The notes: generated by a model from the letters alone, not told the origin. Shown: positions 52,380 through 61,958, numbered from the stretch's first letter. The stretch is 64,000 nt of DNA from Bacillus sp. NEB1478 (GCF_031582965.1 NZ_CP134049.1:3534001-3598000), one strand, 5' to 3'. Numbers and translations: made by a program.

Positions 52380-53756
52380 TTATACTAACTCCAAACACGC
52401 GACCGCTTCACAATGTGTAGTTTGCGGAAACATATCTACCGGCTGTACTTCTGTTGTTTTAAAACCGCCGTCTTCAAGTACTCGGAGATCTCGTGCGAGT
52501 GTTGCCGGGTTACAGCTCACATACACGACGCGTTTTGGCTTCATTTCAATAATTGTCTTTAAAAGCTCTTCATCGCATCCTTTACGAGGCGGATCAACTA
52601 CGATTACATCTGGTGTGATCCCTTGTTTCTTCCACTCCGGGATGACTTCTTCTGATTTTCCAACTGCAAACTCTGCATTTGTAATTCCGTTCAGTTCGGC
52701 ATTTCGTTTCGCATCTTCAATCGCTTCTGGTACAATTTCGACACCGTACACTTTTTTCGCTTTTTGTGCAAGGAATAACGAGATTGTTCCGATTCCGCAG
52801 TATGCATCGATTACAGTTTCGTCACCGCTTAGTTCAGCGTATTTTAACGCTTGATCGTAAAGAACTTTCGTCTGATCCGGGTTAATCTGATAAAAAGACC
52901 TTGCTGAAATCGCAAACTTAATGTCTCCGATATTGTCATAAATGTACTCAGCGCCCCAAAGAACTTTGGTTTCATCTCCAAAGATTACGTTTGTTCGTTT
53001 TGTGTTTACGTTTTGCACAATGGATTTGATTTCAGGTAGAGCTGTTGTAATGTCATCAATAATCTTTTTTCTTTGCGGCAAGTCTTTGCCATTCGTTACG
53101 AGGACGATCATTAAATCGCCCGTTGTTTTTCCGTAACGTGCGATAATATGGCGTAGCATTCCTTTATGCTTTTCCTCGTTATATGCACTGATGTTGTATT
53201 TATTTACGATTTCTTTTACTGCTTGAACAGCATCGTCATTTGTATCACCTGTGATGATGCAGCTATCCATTTCGACGATTTCATGACTTCGTTTTTGATA
53301 AAATCCTGTGATGATTCGGCCGTCCCGCTCACCTACTGGCACTTGGGCTTTGTTTCTATAACGCCATGGTTCGTCATCCATTCCAAGCGTCGGCAAAACA
53401 GGGACGTTTTCTAATTTTCCGATACGAGTTAGAACGTCTTCAACCTGTTTTCGTTTATATTCGAGTTGTCCAGCATATGATAAATGCTGCAGCTGACAGC
53501 CTCCGCACCATTTATAGATGGGACATGGCGGCTCTACACGCTCTTGGCTCGGTTCAATCAATTCTTCCAAACGGCCAAAACCGAATCCTTTTTTTAACCC
53601 AACTACTTTTACCTTCGCACGCTCCCCTGGCAACGTGTTCGGTACGAACAAAGTAAACCCATTTACGCGGGCAACTCCCGCGCCTTCATGGGTTAAATCT
53701 AATATTTCAACTTCATAGCTTTCATTTTTATGAACAGGCAAATCAGCCTTCGTCAT
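52380..53756 (-). CDS. rlmCD: 23S rRNA (uracil-C5)-methyltransferase RlmCD
   Basis: 458 aa. TRAM domain (about 1-65), iron-sulfur-type Cys cluster ([15 protein letters not shown]), then a RumA-type methyltransferase: [19 protein letters not shown] (SAM), [15 protein letters not shown] and [13 protein letters not shown] with the catalytic Cys. The B. subtilis enzyme of this size (YefA) methylates U747 and U1939. The ATG at 53756 lies 8 nt after AAAGG. In many Bacillaceae it directly follows dagK. Here dagK is 4.2 kb away. Confidence 0.92.
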   Translation of the reverse strand: MTKADLPVHKNESYEVEILDLTHEGAGVARVNGFTLFVPNTLPGERAKVKVVGLKKGFGFGRLEELIEPSQERVEPPCPIYKWCGGCQLQHLSYAGQLEYKRKQVEDVLTRIGKLENVPVLPTLGMDDEPWRYRNKAQVPVGERDGRIITGFYQKRSHEIVEMDSCIITGDTNDDAVQAVKEIVNKYNISAYNEEKHKGMLRHIIARYGKTTGDLMIVLVTNGKDLPQRKKIIDDITTALPEIKSIVQNVNTKRTNVIFGDETKVLWGAEYIYDNIGDIKFAISARSFYQINPDQTKVLYDQALKYAELSGDETVIDAYCGIGTISLFLAQKAKKVYGVEIVPEAIEDAKRNAELNGITNAEFAVGKSEEVIPEWKKQGITPDVIVVDPPRKGCDEELLKTIIEMKPKRVVYVSCNPATLARDLRVLEDGGFKTTEVQPVDMFPQTTHCEAVACLELV

Positions 53757-53830
53757 TTTCATCGTCCTTTTCGTCCTTTATGCTTTACTGATTGTAGCAC
53801 AACTGAAGAAGTACACCAAATACCGGTGCG

Positions 53831-53860
53831 CAAAAACAGACCTGAAAAATCAGGTCTGTC
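53831..53860 (-). terminator. Terminator of the glycosyltransferase gene
   Basis: ACAGACCTG pairs with CAGGTCTGT, followed leftward by TTTTTG. Confidence 0.9.
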
Positions 53861-53865
53861 GTATG

Positions 53866-55230
53866 TTAAGCAGCATGTTCGGTTGATGTTGTGTAATCTC
53901 TTCCTGTCCTCTCTACCTTATTCCAATTTTTATTATTAATGAAGTAAGCCACTGTGCCGTAAATAATGGCTGTCATGATGATGAATCGATAGATGAAAAT
54001 GTCAAAGAAAATAACGAAAGCTAGAATCACGTCTTCTTTCTCTTGGAAGAAAAATCCGTGTTTTTCACTCATTTCGATCGCTAGTTCATCGTAAACATAA
54101 CCAAGAAGGAATATATACACCACATAATAGACCAAGAATGTTAACGAAAAGAAATGTCCATTGAAAAAATCAATGAGTACGGCGCCTGTCATTACATAAA
54201 CCGCAAGTGTACCTGATACGAAACCTTCTACAATATAGAAAAAGGATACTGGTTTTTTGAAAAATGTTTTAAATAAAAATGGTCCATAGTGGATGAAACA
54301 ATCCACAAAAGCCTTTTGCCAGCGTACGCGTTGTTTAAACAAATCCCCCCAAGTCTCAGGAAGTTCAGTAAATCCTACTGCATCTGGAATGAGCGCTACT
54401 TTTCTTTTCTTGTCTTTTTCAATATATTTATGCATCTTCAACGTAATATCGATATCTTCTCCAATGGTCGCACGGTATCCGCCAACATCAATCAATGCTT
54501 TTTTCGTAAAAATACCAAAAGCGCCGGAGATCACGCCTAACGCATTAAATCCAGCTAATGAAATTTTGTTAATATAAAAGGCTCTTAAAAAATCAAGTGC
54601 TTGAGCCCGCACAAGCATCTTTGCTTTCCGGAGGGAAAGTCCATGCATCGGTTCTTCTACCTTTGTTTGTAATACATGCACTACACCGCCTGCTGCTACT
54701 ACATTCTCATCATGGAATTTGCGGTTAACGGCAGCAAGTGCTTTATTCGTTACAATGGTATCTGCATCCAGTGTGATGACTAATTGCTTACTGGAATATT
54801 CGATTCCTGCATTTAAGGCATCTGCTTTTCCGCCGTTTTCTTTATCAATAACAAAGACGTTCGGATATAGTTCAGATTGATAACAATTTTTTACTTTCTC
54901 ATGCGATAGTTTCTTTATTGGCTTTTTAGCCGACGGTTTTAACTGTAATAAAAAATCGAAATAGTTTAACGTCGTATCCTTAGAGCCATCATTAATGAAA
55001 ATAACCTCTAAATTAGAGTAAGACAGCTCTTTAATGCTATTAATAGCTGTATCTAAGATTCTTTGTTCGTTATAGCATGGAATTAAGATACTCATACCTT
55101 TCTCTTCATATTCAAGGTCTCCATCTCCAGTATGATGTTCTTCCTTTTTAAAAGACCGGAAACAATGGATCGAATGAATAATGGGAAAGAGAATAGATAA
55201 GAAAAAGAAAAAATACAACAAGTATTCCAA
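53866..55230 (-). CDS. Processive family-2 glycosyltransferase, membrane-bound (PgaC/IcaA-like)
   Basis: 454 aa. One N-terminal transmembrane helix. GT2 domain with MSILIPCYNEQRILDTAINS, LVITLDADTIV (DxD), IGEDIDITLKMH (GED) and LFKQRVRWQKAFVDC (QxxRW). Three to four C-terminal helices follow. These are hallmarks of polysaccharide synthases that polymerise and extrude beta-linked sugars. No deacetylase or partner gene is adjacent. TTG start after AAGGAGGGG. The 370-bp gap upstream holds the repeat at 55370 and the subtilase terminator. Confidence 0.9.
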   Translation of the reverse strand: MEYLLYFFFFLSILFPIIHSIHCFRSFKKEEHHTGDGDLEYEEKGMSILIPCYNEQRILDTAINSIKELSYSNLEVIFINDGSKDTTLNYFDFLLQLKPSAKKPIKKLSHEKVKNCYQSELYPNVFVIDKENGGKADALNAGIEYSSKQLVITLDADTIVTNKALAAVNRKFHDENVVAAGGVVHVLQTKVEEPMHGLSLRKAKMLVRAQALDFLRAFYINKISLAGFNALGVISGAFGIFTKKALIDVGGYRATIGEDIDITLKMHKYIEKDKKRKVALIPDAVGFTELPETWGDLFKQRVRWQKAFVDCFIHYGPFLFKTFFKKPVSFFYIVEGFVSGTLAVYVMTGAVLIDFFNGHFFSLTFLVYYVVYIFLLGYVYDELAIEMSEKHGFFFQEKEDVILAFVIFFDIFIYRFIIMTAIIYGTVAYFINNKNWNKVERTGRDYTTSTEHAA

Positions 55231-55369
55231 AATACCCCTCCTTCACTATAAAGTTGTTCTAGTTATAGTGTTTGGAAGAGCAAACCTTCTTTCTGTGGGT
55301 GACAATTAATGTAAGGGTTTACATGACAGAGACTTAATACTATTAATAAAACCTTAATATGAAATAGGG

Positions 55370-55406
55370 AAAAGGGGACTGTCCCTGAACAATTTATTTC
55401 CCTTTC
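55370..55406 (-). repeat. GGGNCAGTCCC intergenic repeat, copy 2
   Basis: On the minus strand GGGAAATAAATTGTTCAGGG followed by ACAGTCCCCTTTTCC. It aligns almost base for base with 14733-14767. Confidence 0.7.
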
Positions 55407-55534
55407 TGTTACTTAGGATTTATATATAGGCATTTGTCCATTTTTATATTGGTTTTTATCTTGTTTTTATTTTCCCGTTCTTTTTCTACCTAGTTTCTCC
55501 ATGGGTATTTCCCATGACGTTCGATGCTCAAAAC

Positions 55535-55588
55535 AAAAAAAGACTCAAAAGGGCTTATTGACCTGCGCCTTTTTGAGTCTTTTCTTTT
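55535..55588 (-). terminator. Terminator of the subtilase gene
   Basis: AAAGACTCAAAAAGGC pairs with GCCCTTTTGAGTCTTT, followed leftward by T-rich sequence. Confidence 0.9.
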
Positions 55589-55603
55589 ATCCATTAAGTT
55601 TAT

Positions 55604-56932
55604 TTAGTTGCCTGCAGCTTTCACAGCTTCGTATGCATTTACATATCCTGCTCCGACTTCATGCAGCTTGTATCCTGGCATCGGATCTGCTGTGGATTCC
55701 AACAGTTGCAGAACTTGATCAGGTGTTAAATTAGGATTGGCTTCATACAGCAATGCTGCTACTCCAGAGATATGCGGTGTTGCCATGCTCGTTCCGCTCG
55801 CTGTTGTGTAGTATGGCAGATATTCTGGTGCAATGTAATCTTTATCTTTTACCGTTCCTAGCGTGTTTATGACAACCCCGGTTTTTGATTTTGTCGAGAC
55901 GATATCCACACCAGGCGCTGTTATGTCTGGATGAAGAAGTGCATCTCCTTCAACTCCACGAGATGAGAAGTCAGCTAACTGTTTGTCCTTCGTTCCAGCT
56001 GCGACCGAAATCACCCATGGTGCTGCAGAATATGGGTTTAATGTGTTGTCGTCTGGTCCTTCGTTACCTGCTGCGAATGATACGACCATTCCAGCATCAT
56101 GAGCTTGTTTACTCGCTACGTTAATCGGGTCGTTCGGTGAATACTCACCTGTTGAACCCCAGCTGTTAGAAATGACGTTTATCCCGTATTTATCTTGATT
56201 TTTCAATACGTAATCAAAAGCTTCAAGTGCCCAAAGGATATTGATTCCTTCTCCCGTTCCGAGGCCAACTAGCTTAGCGTCTGGAGCAATCCCTGTATAT
56301 AAACCTGCACTTTGTGATCCTAGTCCTGCTATTGTTCCCGCAACATGTGTTCCGTGGCCGGAAGATGTATCCGTATTTACAACGTTTTCAAGGTATGTGG
56401 CATCCTCGGAGAAAATATCTTGTCCTACTAAGAACTTCACGTTTTGTACCACTTTTTCTTCACCAAACGGAAGATCAGGATGCGTACCATCAATACCGCT
56501 GTCGATCACAGCAACGGTCGTGCCTTTTCCTGTGTAGCCCAATTCATTCCACACGCGTTCGGCACCTATTAGCTTTCGGCTTTCATTCATTAAATAATGA
56601 AGGTCTTTGTTGTAGTAAATGGAAACGGCATTCAGGTTGCTTGTAAGTAATGACGTTAGCTCCAGCTTCGTTCCTTTTACTGCTACCATCGGAAGCTTGC
56701 TGAACGTTTTCGTTTCTAATCCAAGATTTTTTAGTGCTGCCACATCGGAAGTACTAGGCAATGAATCATACGTTACAACAGCTTCGATCACTGTATTTGA
56801 TGTAATATCTCCTAATACTTTTGTTAAAGTTTTATCTACTTCTAGACTTGATGCTGCCTTAACGTTTTGCTGAGGTGTGAAAAAAGCAACGGCTAAAACA
56901 GCTGTTAAACATATGGAAAGTATCTTTTTCAT
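55604..56932 (-). CDS. Secreted subtilisin-family serine protease (S8)
   Basis: 442 aa. Signal peptide (residues 1-27, cleavage after VKA), an I9-like propeptide (about 30-115), then the catalytic domain. Asp144 lies in VAVIDSGIDGTHPDL, His193 in SGHGTHVAGT, the oxyanion Asn290 in FAAGNEGPDD and Ser382 in SGTSMATPHISG. All triad residues are present, so it should be active outside the cell. The ATG at 56932 follows GGAGGGAG. It lies between dagK and rlmCD, apart from any degradative-enzyme cluster. Confidence 0.93.
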   Translation of the reverse strand: MKKILSICLTAVLAVAFFTPQQNVKAASSLEVDKTLTKVLGDITSNTVIEAVVTYDSLPSTSDVAALKNLGLETKTFSKLPMVAVKGTKLELTSLLTSNLNAVSIYYNKDLHYLMNESRKLIGAERVWNELGYTGKGTTVAVIDSGIDGTHPDLPFGEEKVVQNVKFLVGQDIFSEDATYLENVVNTDTSSGHGTHVAGTIAGLGSQSAGLYTGIAPDAKLVGLGTGEGINILWALEAFDYVLKNQDKYGINVISNSWGSTGEYSPNDPINVASKQAHDAGMVVSFAAGNEGPDDNTLNPYSAAPWVISVAAGTKDKQLADFSSRGVEGDALLHPDITAPGVDIVSTKSKTGVVINTLGTVKDKDYIAPEYLPYYTTASGTSMATPHISGVAALLYEANPNLTPDQVLQLLESTADPMPGYKLHEVGAGYVNAYEAVKAAGN

Positions 56933-57001
56933 ATATTCTCCCTCCACTTCTAAAATATTTGTCTTAATTTTCTAACAAGATTTAGAAGCGAACAATCGTA
57001 C

Positions 57002-57051
57002 AAAAGGATAAAATGTGCTATGGGAAACGGTCTATGTCCATTACTCCTTTT
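57002..57051. promoter_or_regulatory. Inverted repeat upstream of the subtilase gene
   Basis: AAAAGGA (57002-57008) and TCCTTTT (57045-57051) flank TATGGGAAACGGTCTATG. It is within the 320-bp gap 56933-57251 and could be a leader hairpin or operator. Confidence 0.3.
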
Positions 57052-57251
57052 GATATAACCCGAAAAAGTTATGTAAGTATTTCTTACTGCTTTTCTTTAC
57101 AAACTTAAAATTAAACAAATATTGTCATTCAAATTGACATTCTTGTAATCCGCTAGTTATAAAAAACTACATTATTTTTACAACAGTACGTAAGGCCTGA
57201 AAATAGATTTGGGGAGGTAAACATACTTCGTTTGGTTACGAAAAACAGCCT

Positions 57252-57857
57252 TTATTTTTTACGAACAACAATAATACTGTAAAGACCATTGAGGACCTTG
57301 TATTCTTTCATTATTTCGAGAGGCAGTTTATTTTTTATTTGATAAAAGTCACGATTAATATCTGTTCCAATTGCTGACGTAAATGTATTGAATAATTTTC
57401 TAATCAGATTTGGATTTGTATGAGCATCAATAAATTTATCAAAAATTAATATTGTGCCTCCTGGAGCCAGACACTCTATCGTTCTTTCAAGTACTTTTCC
57501 AGGTGTCTCTGCAACACTCAAAATAAGATTCAAAACGACGACATTAAAAGTTTGATTGGGAAAAACCATTTCTTCTGCATTCATCTGATGAAGGGTTATG
57601 TCCCGTCCATTCTTTTTTCCAGCGGCTATCTTTAACATATGTTCTGAAAGATCAATCCCGGTAACCTTGGCATGATCAGGCAAAAAAGGGAAGTCTTCTC
57701 CCGTTCCGACTCCAACTAAGAGAATAGTTTCCCCGTGAATTATATTTATTTCAGAAAAAGCTTGCTGGCGTGCTTTTCTAAACAGACGATTACCCATAAG
57801 TTTATCGTAAAACGGTGCAAGCCTTTTGTACTTATTCATATTTGAAAGATTTTTCAC
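57252..57857 (-). CDS. Class I SAM-dependent methyltransferase (UbiE/PmtA-like)
   Basis: 201 aa. ETILLVGVGTGEDFPFLPDH is motif I, KVTGIDLSEHMLKIAAGKK motif II, and LAPGGTILIFDKFIDAH motif IV. Architecture resembles phospholipid or quinone methyltransferases (Pmt/UbiE type). The GTG at 57857 has GGGG about 10 nt upstream. An in-frame ATG six codons in is an alternative. It lies downstream of dagK on the same strand, but a terminator separates them. Confidence 0.82.
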   Translation of the reverse strand: MKNLSNMNKYKRLAPFYDKLMGNRLFRKARQQAFSEINIIHGETILLVGVGTGEDFPFLPDHAKVTGIDLSEHMLKIAAGKKNGRDITLHQMNAEEMVFPNQTFNVVVLNLILSVAETPGKVLERTIECLAPGGTILIFDKFIDAHTNPNLIRKLFNTFTSAIGTDINRDFYQIKNKLPLEIMKEYKVLNGLYSIIVVRKK

Positions 57858-57913
57858 TCTTAGCTATCCCCTATCTCCCGACTTTTTTCAAGTTAAGATA
57901 TTGATATAATTGC

Positions 57914-57952
57914 AAAAAAAGAACACCTTAAGCACTTATGCCCTCGGTGTTC
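57914..57952 (-). terminator. Terminator of dagK
   Basis: GAACACC pairs with GGTGTTC, followed leftward by T7. Confidence 0.85.
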
Positions 57953-57970
57953 ATTCTTGTATGGTTTGTA

Positions 57971-58876
57971 TTATGATTTAATTCTTTCTTTTGGTACTAG
58001 TAGTTGGAAGTGATGATGCAGATTTTCGAACTCACCTGGCAAGATGCCGCCTAGTTCTCCATCTAAGTTAATCTGCATTTTTTCACGTGGTGTTACTTTT
58101 ACACGCTGAGCTTTTTTGTAGATTACGTGATCATCGTGAATGTGTTCTCCACGGATAGCAAGAGAAGCAATACGTACAAATTCAGCAAGATTCGTTTTCT
58201 TTAAAATGATTACGTCGAAAAGACCATCGTGGAATTCAGATGCTGGTGCTAGTTTTTCAAAACCGCCAACAGAGTTTGTATTTGCCACTAAGAAAAGCAT
58301 GATTTCGCCTTCATATTTATCTTGACCGTCAAATTCGATTTCAACGTATGTCGGACGGATCGAAGGAAGCATCTCGATTCCTTTTAGGAAATACGCGAGC
58401 TGTCCAATCATCGTTTTGAGCTTGCTTGGCACTTCATAAGTAAGCTCTGTAATGCGTCCTCCGCCAGCAATGTTAATGAAGAATCTATCGTTTACTTTTC
58501 CAATATCGACAGGCATTTGAGCGCCGCCGCACAGTACGTCACAAGCTCCTTCAATCGTACGCGGTACACCGACTGCTCGTGCGAAGTCATTTGTAGTCCC
58601 CGCTGGAATGATTCCCAGCATTGGACGATCTTCAAGTCCTGCAAGTCCGTTCACGACTTCATAGATTGTTCCATCTCCGCCTGCTGCTATCACTAGATCG
58701 AATCCGCGCTCACCCGCTAATTTTGCTGCACGTGTAGCACAGCCCTCTTCTGGTGTAGTCGCATGGCAAGAAGTTTCATAACCTGCGTTTTCAAGTCTAT
58801 TTAATATATATGGAAGTTGTTTTTTTACAGTTTCTCGTCCAGAACTCGGATTGTAGATCAGTCTTGCTCGTTTCAT
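57971..58876 (-). CDS. dagK: Diacylglycerol kinase DagK
   Basis: 301 aa soluble DGK. RLIYNPSSGRETVKK, LVIAAGGDGTIYEVVNGLAG (GGDGT nucleotide loop) and LGIIPAGTTNDFARAVGVPR are the family blocks, and KMQINLDGELGG lies near the C-terminus. It phosphorylates diacylglycerol released during lipoteichoic acid synthesis and returns phosphatidate to lipid metabolism. The ATG at 58876 follows AAGGTGAACATT. An in-frame ATG upstream would overlap that site. Its usual neighbour rlmCD is displaced. Confidence 0.93.
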   Translation of the reverse strand: MKRARLIYNPSSGRETVKKQLPYILNRLENAGYETSCHATTPEEGCATRAAKLAGERGFDLVIAAGGDGTIYEVVNGLAGLEDRPMLGIIPAGTTNDFARAVGVPRTIEGACDVLCGGAQMPVDIGKVNDRFFINIAGGGRITELTYEVPSKLKTMIGQLAYFLKGIEMLPSIRPTYVEIEFDGQDKYEGEIMLFLVANTNSVGGFEKLAPASEFHDGLFDVIILKKTNLAEFVRIASLAIRGEHIHDDHVIYKKAQRVKVTPREKMQINLDGELGGILPGEFENLHHHFQLLVPKERIKS

Positions 58877-59060
58877 AATGTTCACCTTCGTCATTTGACT
58901 TCTATTAAAAGCTTTAACTTAAACCTTTAGCTGTATAACCACAAAAAACAGCCCAGGATGGACTGCTTGTCAATTCTTCTTATATTATAAGGATTCATCC
59001 CATAAAAAGCAAAGCTGTATCTATCAGGGAAATGTGTTTAAATTGTGTCTAAATTGACTA

Positions 59061-59095
59061 GGGTCTGTCCCGGGGTCAGACCCCGGGACAGACCC
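59061..59095. repeat. Perfect 17-bp palindrome
   Basis: GGGTCTGTCCCGGGGTC (59061-59077), a single A, then its exact reverse complement (59079-59095). It contains two back-to-back GGGTCTGTCCC-type units. It lies between the divergent dagK and GNAT genes. Confidence 0.85.
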
Positions 59096-59181
59096 CCTGC
59101 AATTCTCAAACAATTCACTTTGGATCGAATAAAGGATTTTCATGTCTCTTTATGGAATTTTCTAGATGAGGAGTGTGTATG

Positions 59182-59673
59182 ATGGAAAAAACGACTATTG
59201 AAATTTCTTTATCCACCCCTGCAGACTATGCAGGTCTAATAGAGATCGACCATCTTGTTTGGAACATAGAAACAACACCTGCACCAGATATCCACTGGGA
59301 TTCACCAGAGGATTATGGAAGACAGTTCCCTGCAGGAAGTCAGATTGTTGCACGGAGCAACGGAAAAGTTTGCGGCTACATTTTTTACAAAGATGTTTTT
59401 CCGGTTCCCTCCAACCTGCATGTAGCAGATGTTGCAATGGCAGTTCATCCAGATTTCCAAGGTCAGAACATTGGCTTTGAACTGATGCGTGCTGTTGAAG
59501 AATTAGCACGTGATAACGGGAAAAGAAAACTTTCTTTACGTGTTTTAGCAAGTAACGAAAAAGCCATACGTTTTTACAAAAAATGCGGTTATCAAGAGCA
59601 AGGAAGGCTTGTCGAAGAATTTTATTTAAATGGGCGTTTTGTCGATGACTTACTTCTTTACAAGCATATTTAA
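59182..59673 (+). CDS. GNAT-family N-acetyltransferase
   Basis: 163 aa. VADVAMAVHPDFQGQNIGFE contains the acetyl-CoA pyrophosphate loop (Q-x-x-x-G-x-x form), and LRVLASNEKAIRFYKKCGYQ the conserved NxxAxxFYxKxGF motif B. It transfers an acetyl group to an unknown amine. ATG codons at 59179 and 59182 are both possible, and the second gives better spacing from GAGGAG. Confidence 0.9.
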   Translation: MEKTTIEISLSTPADYAGLIEIDHLVWNIETTPAPDIHWDSPEDYGRQFPAGSQIVARSNGKVCGYIFYKDVFPVPSNLHVADVAMAVHPDFQGQNIGFELMRAVEELARDNGKRKLSLRVLASNEKAIRFYKKCGYQEQGRLVEEFYLNGRFVDDLLLYKHI

Positions 59674-59727
59674 AACAGAACTTCATAGGTTTACTAAAGT
59701 ACTGCAAATCTTTTAGGAGGTGTTGCT

Positions 59728-59934
59728 ATGCTGTGGCTCATTCTCTTTTCACCGCTCATCTTGGTAATTTTGCTGGCGGTTTTCCTTAACTGGAGAGCAA
59801 AAAGACGCAACATGAAATTCAACCTGGACCATACTCCTGAACAATACGTTAGTAATCAAAATCAAATCAACAATGCAGCTGCAAGAGTAAATGCCATGCG
59901 CAACAATCATGATGGAGGCGGTGGCGGTTTCTAA
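59728..59934 (+). CDS. Small membrane protein with Gly-rich tail
   Basis: 68 aa. One transmembrane helix (about 3-20), a basic stop-transfer RAKRR, and a C-terminal Asn-rich segment ending HDGGGGGF. No family recognised. The ribosome binding site TAGGAGGTG is strong. It is co-directional with its neighbours, with no terminator seen on either side. Confidence 0.7.
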   Translation: MLWLILFSPLILVILLAVFLNWRAKRRNMKFNLDHTPEQYVSNQNQINNAAARVNAMRNNHDGGGGGF

Positions 59935-59991
59935 GGCGGGATTACATTCCTGTCTTTTTTTGCGCACTCATATTCATAAAGGAGTAATTAC

Positions 59992-60807
59992 ATGTCACAC
60001 ACACTAGCCATTTCTGGCAGCACGATTATGTCTGATACTTCCCGCTTAAATGATCTTTTCATAAAAAATATTGAACACATCGAAATCGGTGAATTGGAAA
60101 ACGAACAAGCTTTCCAAACTTTTTTACAGCTAGTCCAGCAGCACAATAAAACGTTCGGATTGCATTCACCTCTATTACGCAACGGCAGTAAATACGATTT
60201 GCTAGAAGAATTTCAATACAAACCAGAAGAAGCTTGGGCTCAGTTTGAAAAGGAAGTGAAACGCATGTCTGATTACGGTGCACAATACATCCTTGTTCAT
60301 TTTCCTTATTTTCAGCACGAAGCTGCCGACCCTGTAAAACAGATCGAAGAAGGATTAAAGAGTTTATCAAAGCTACAATCAGCATACGGAATTCAAATCG
60401 TTTGTGAACCAAAGTTAGGCTTATTGAAATCCCCGAAAAACATTCAGTATTTAGATCAATTTCCTTTAGATGTATGGGGTCGATATGGTCTAAAACTTTG
60501 CATCGACATCGGTGATTATCTGTTGGCCGGCCACGAATCTGCTCTCTCGAAGATACAAAAGTGGAAAGACCATATTAAAGTCATTCATTTACATAACATC
60601 GAGTTCACAGAGGACAAATACATATGGATTCCGATTCATCCTTCTCATGAAACGGACGGTGTGCATTTTCCGATTCAAGAGATACTCACTTTCCTGGAAA
60701 CTTGCCCTGACCTTTTTTGGGTGCTAGAACATACTCCACATTCCAATCCTGACATGGAATTTGTTACAGAAGGCATAAACTGGCTAAAACAAAATATTTT
60801 AAAATGA
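59992..60807 (+). CDS. Sugar phosphate isomerase/epimerase-like TIM barrel (AP endonuclease 2 family)
   Basis: 271 aa. Barrel strands with metal-ligand residues are visible in HFPYFQHEAADP, QIVCEPKLGLLKSPKN (Glu), LKLCIDIGDYLLAGHES (Asp/His), VIHLHNIEF (His) and LFWVLEHTPHSNPDMEFV (Glu). This matches xylose-isomerase-like TIM barrels, which isomerise sugars or cut abasic DNA. Which applies is unknown. The start follows AAAGGAGTAATTAC. Confidence 0.83.
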   Translation: MSHTLAISGSTIMSDTSRLNDLFIKNIEHIEIGELENEQAFQTFLQLVQQHNKTFGLHSPLLRNGSKYDLLEEFQYKPEEAWAQFEKEVKRMSDYGAQYILVHFPYFQHEAADPVKQIEEGLKSLSKLQSAYGIQIVCEPKLGLLKSPKNIQYLDQFPLDVWGRYGLKLCIDIGDYLLAGHESALSKIQKWKDHIKVIHLHNIEFTEDKYIWIPIHPSHETDGVHFPIQEILTFLETCPDLFWVLEHTPHSNPDMEFVTEGINWLKQNILK

Positions 60808-60848
60808 CACAACTTAACAATTGAATAGAGAACTTGGAGGACGCCCTT

Positions 60849-61646
60849 ATGAAACATTTAAAAATTGCATTATTTCTTGGTTTACTCGGCATGATTGCAG
60901 GAGCATTCGTTTTCCCGTATCAGCTTGATGCACTCAAAATCTCGCTCGGTGAGGCTGAGTACACAAAAATGATCGATCAAATTCCTGTTTCTATGACAGT
61001 AGTAGCTATCGTTACCGTGCTTCAAATCGCAGTGTTAACAACTGTGCTGAGTTGGATCGGACTTAAACTCACAACAAGGACCGGACTCATACTCCCTCTC
61101 ATCACACCATGGATTCTTGAAAAAAAGAAACCCGTGATTGACCAATCTGGATTAAAGCTTGCTGTAGTCGGTGGAATAGTGGGAGCCATTTTCATGATCG
61201 GTGCTGACGTGCTTCTTTTTCAGCCTTATATTCCAAAGCTCGGAAACGGAGAAAGCGTAGTCTGGTGGAAAGCTCTTCTTGGCGGAGCCTTATACGGAGG
61301 GATTGTAGAGGAAGTTCTGATTCGATTATTCCTCATGACATTGATTGTTTGGATCCTTGCTGTATTGTTCAAAAAGAAAAAAGGTGAACTTCCAAATGCG
61401 TTTTTCTGGATCGGATTAATTATCGCAGCACTTCTATTTTCAGCTGGCCATTTACCGGCAACCGCTAAACTTTATGATGGTTTAACACCAATTCTCATCA
61501 CACGTGCATTTGTACTCAACGGCGTTCTTGGGTGTCTATTCGGCTATATCTACTGGAAAAAAGGGTTAGAATACGCGATGATCTCACACATGTGCGTTCA
61601 TGTTGTGAACCAGCTCATCCTAATACCGCTTTTATCACTACTTTAA
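60849..61646 (+). CDS. CPBP-family intramembrane protease
   Basis: 265 aa, about seven transmembrane helices. GGIVEEVLIRLFLMTLIVW carries the EExxxR motif, LLFSAGHLPA the first His block and MISHMCVHVVNQL the second, so the three CPBP/Abi metalloprotease motifs are present. Such proteins cleave membrane substrates or process peptides. Target unknown. The ATG at 60849 follows GGAGGACG. An in-frame TTG at 60834 overlaps that site. Confidence 0.87.
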   Translation: MKHLKIALFLGLLGMIAGAFVFPYQLDALKISLGEAEYTKMIDQIPVSMTVVAIVTVLQIAVLTTVLSWIGLKLTTRTGLILPLITPWILEKKKPVIDQSGLKLAVVGGIVGAIFMIGADVLLFQPYIPKLGNGESVVWWKALLGGALYGGIVEEVLIRLFLMTLIVWILAVLFKKKKGELPNAFFWIGLIIAALLFSAGHLPATAKLYDGLTPILITRAFVLNGVLGCLFGYIYWKKGLEYAMISHMCVHVVNQLILIPLLSLL

Positions 61647-61657
61647 TTAGATGATGT

Positions 61658-61700
61658 CCCTGAAGGTGATGTGAACCATCACTTTTTGGGGTATTTTTTT
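61658..61700 (+). terminator. Terminator after the CPBP gene
   Basis: AGGTGATG pairs with CATCACTT with outer CCC/GGG, followed by TATTTTTTT. Confidence 0.8.
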
Positions 61701-61733
61701 ATGTTTCGATCCGTGATTCGAATGTGTTAATGA

Positions 61734-61804
61734 ATTAAGTCTGATTTTTAATAATTAAGTCTCCTCGAACCTTAATTAAGTCTAACTTCACCATATATAG
61801 GCCT
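61734..61804. repeat. 20-21-bp array, core ATTAAGTCT, second locus
   Basis: ATTAAGTCT at 61734, 61754 and 61775, with a degenerate unit (TATAGGCCT) at 61796, giving spacings of 20, 21 and 21. It is followed by TTCTACAAATTTTGACA, the same tail as after the array at 16118-16229. Confidence 0.85.
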
Positions 61805-61958
61805 TTCTACAAATTTTGACAGCCGAAGCACAAAAAATATATCCTCCACAATAAAATTGCCAAAATAATACATTCTTTTCACTTTCATTTCTGTTACAAA
61901 TATTTTACAATTATTACAAACTGAATTTTCTAATAATTATATGAGATCGAGGTGTCCA

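Noticed and set aside
59195..59707. 170-aa ORF on the minus strand
   Set aside because: It is antisense to the GNAT gene, which has clear family motifs and a ribosome binding site. The antisense product has no recognisable features.
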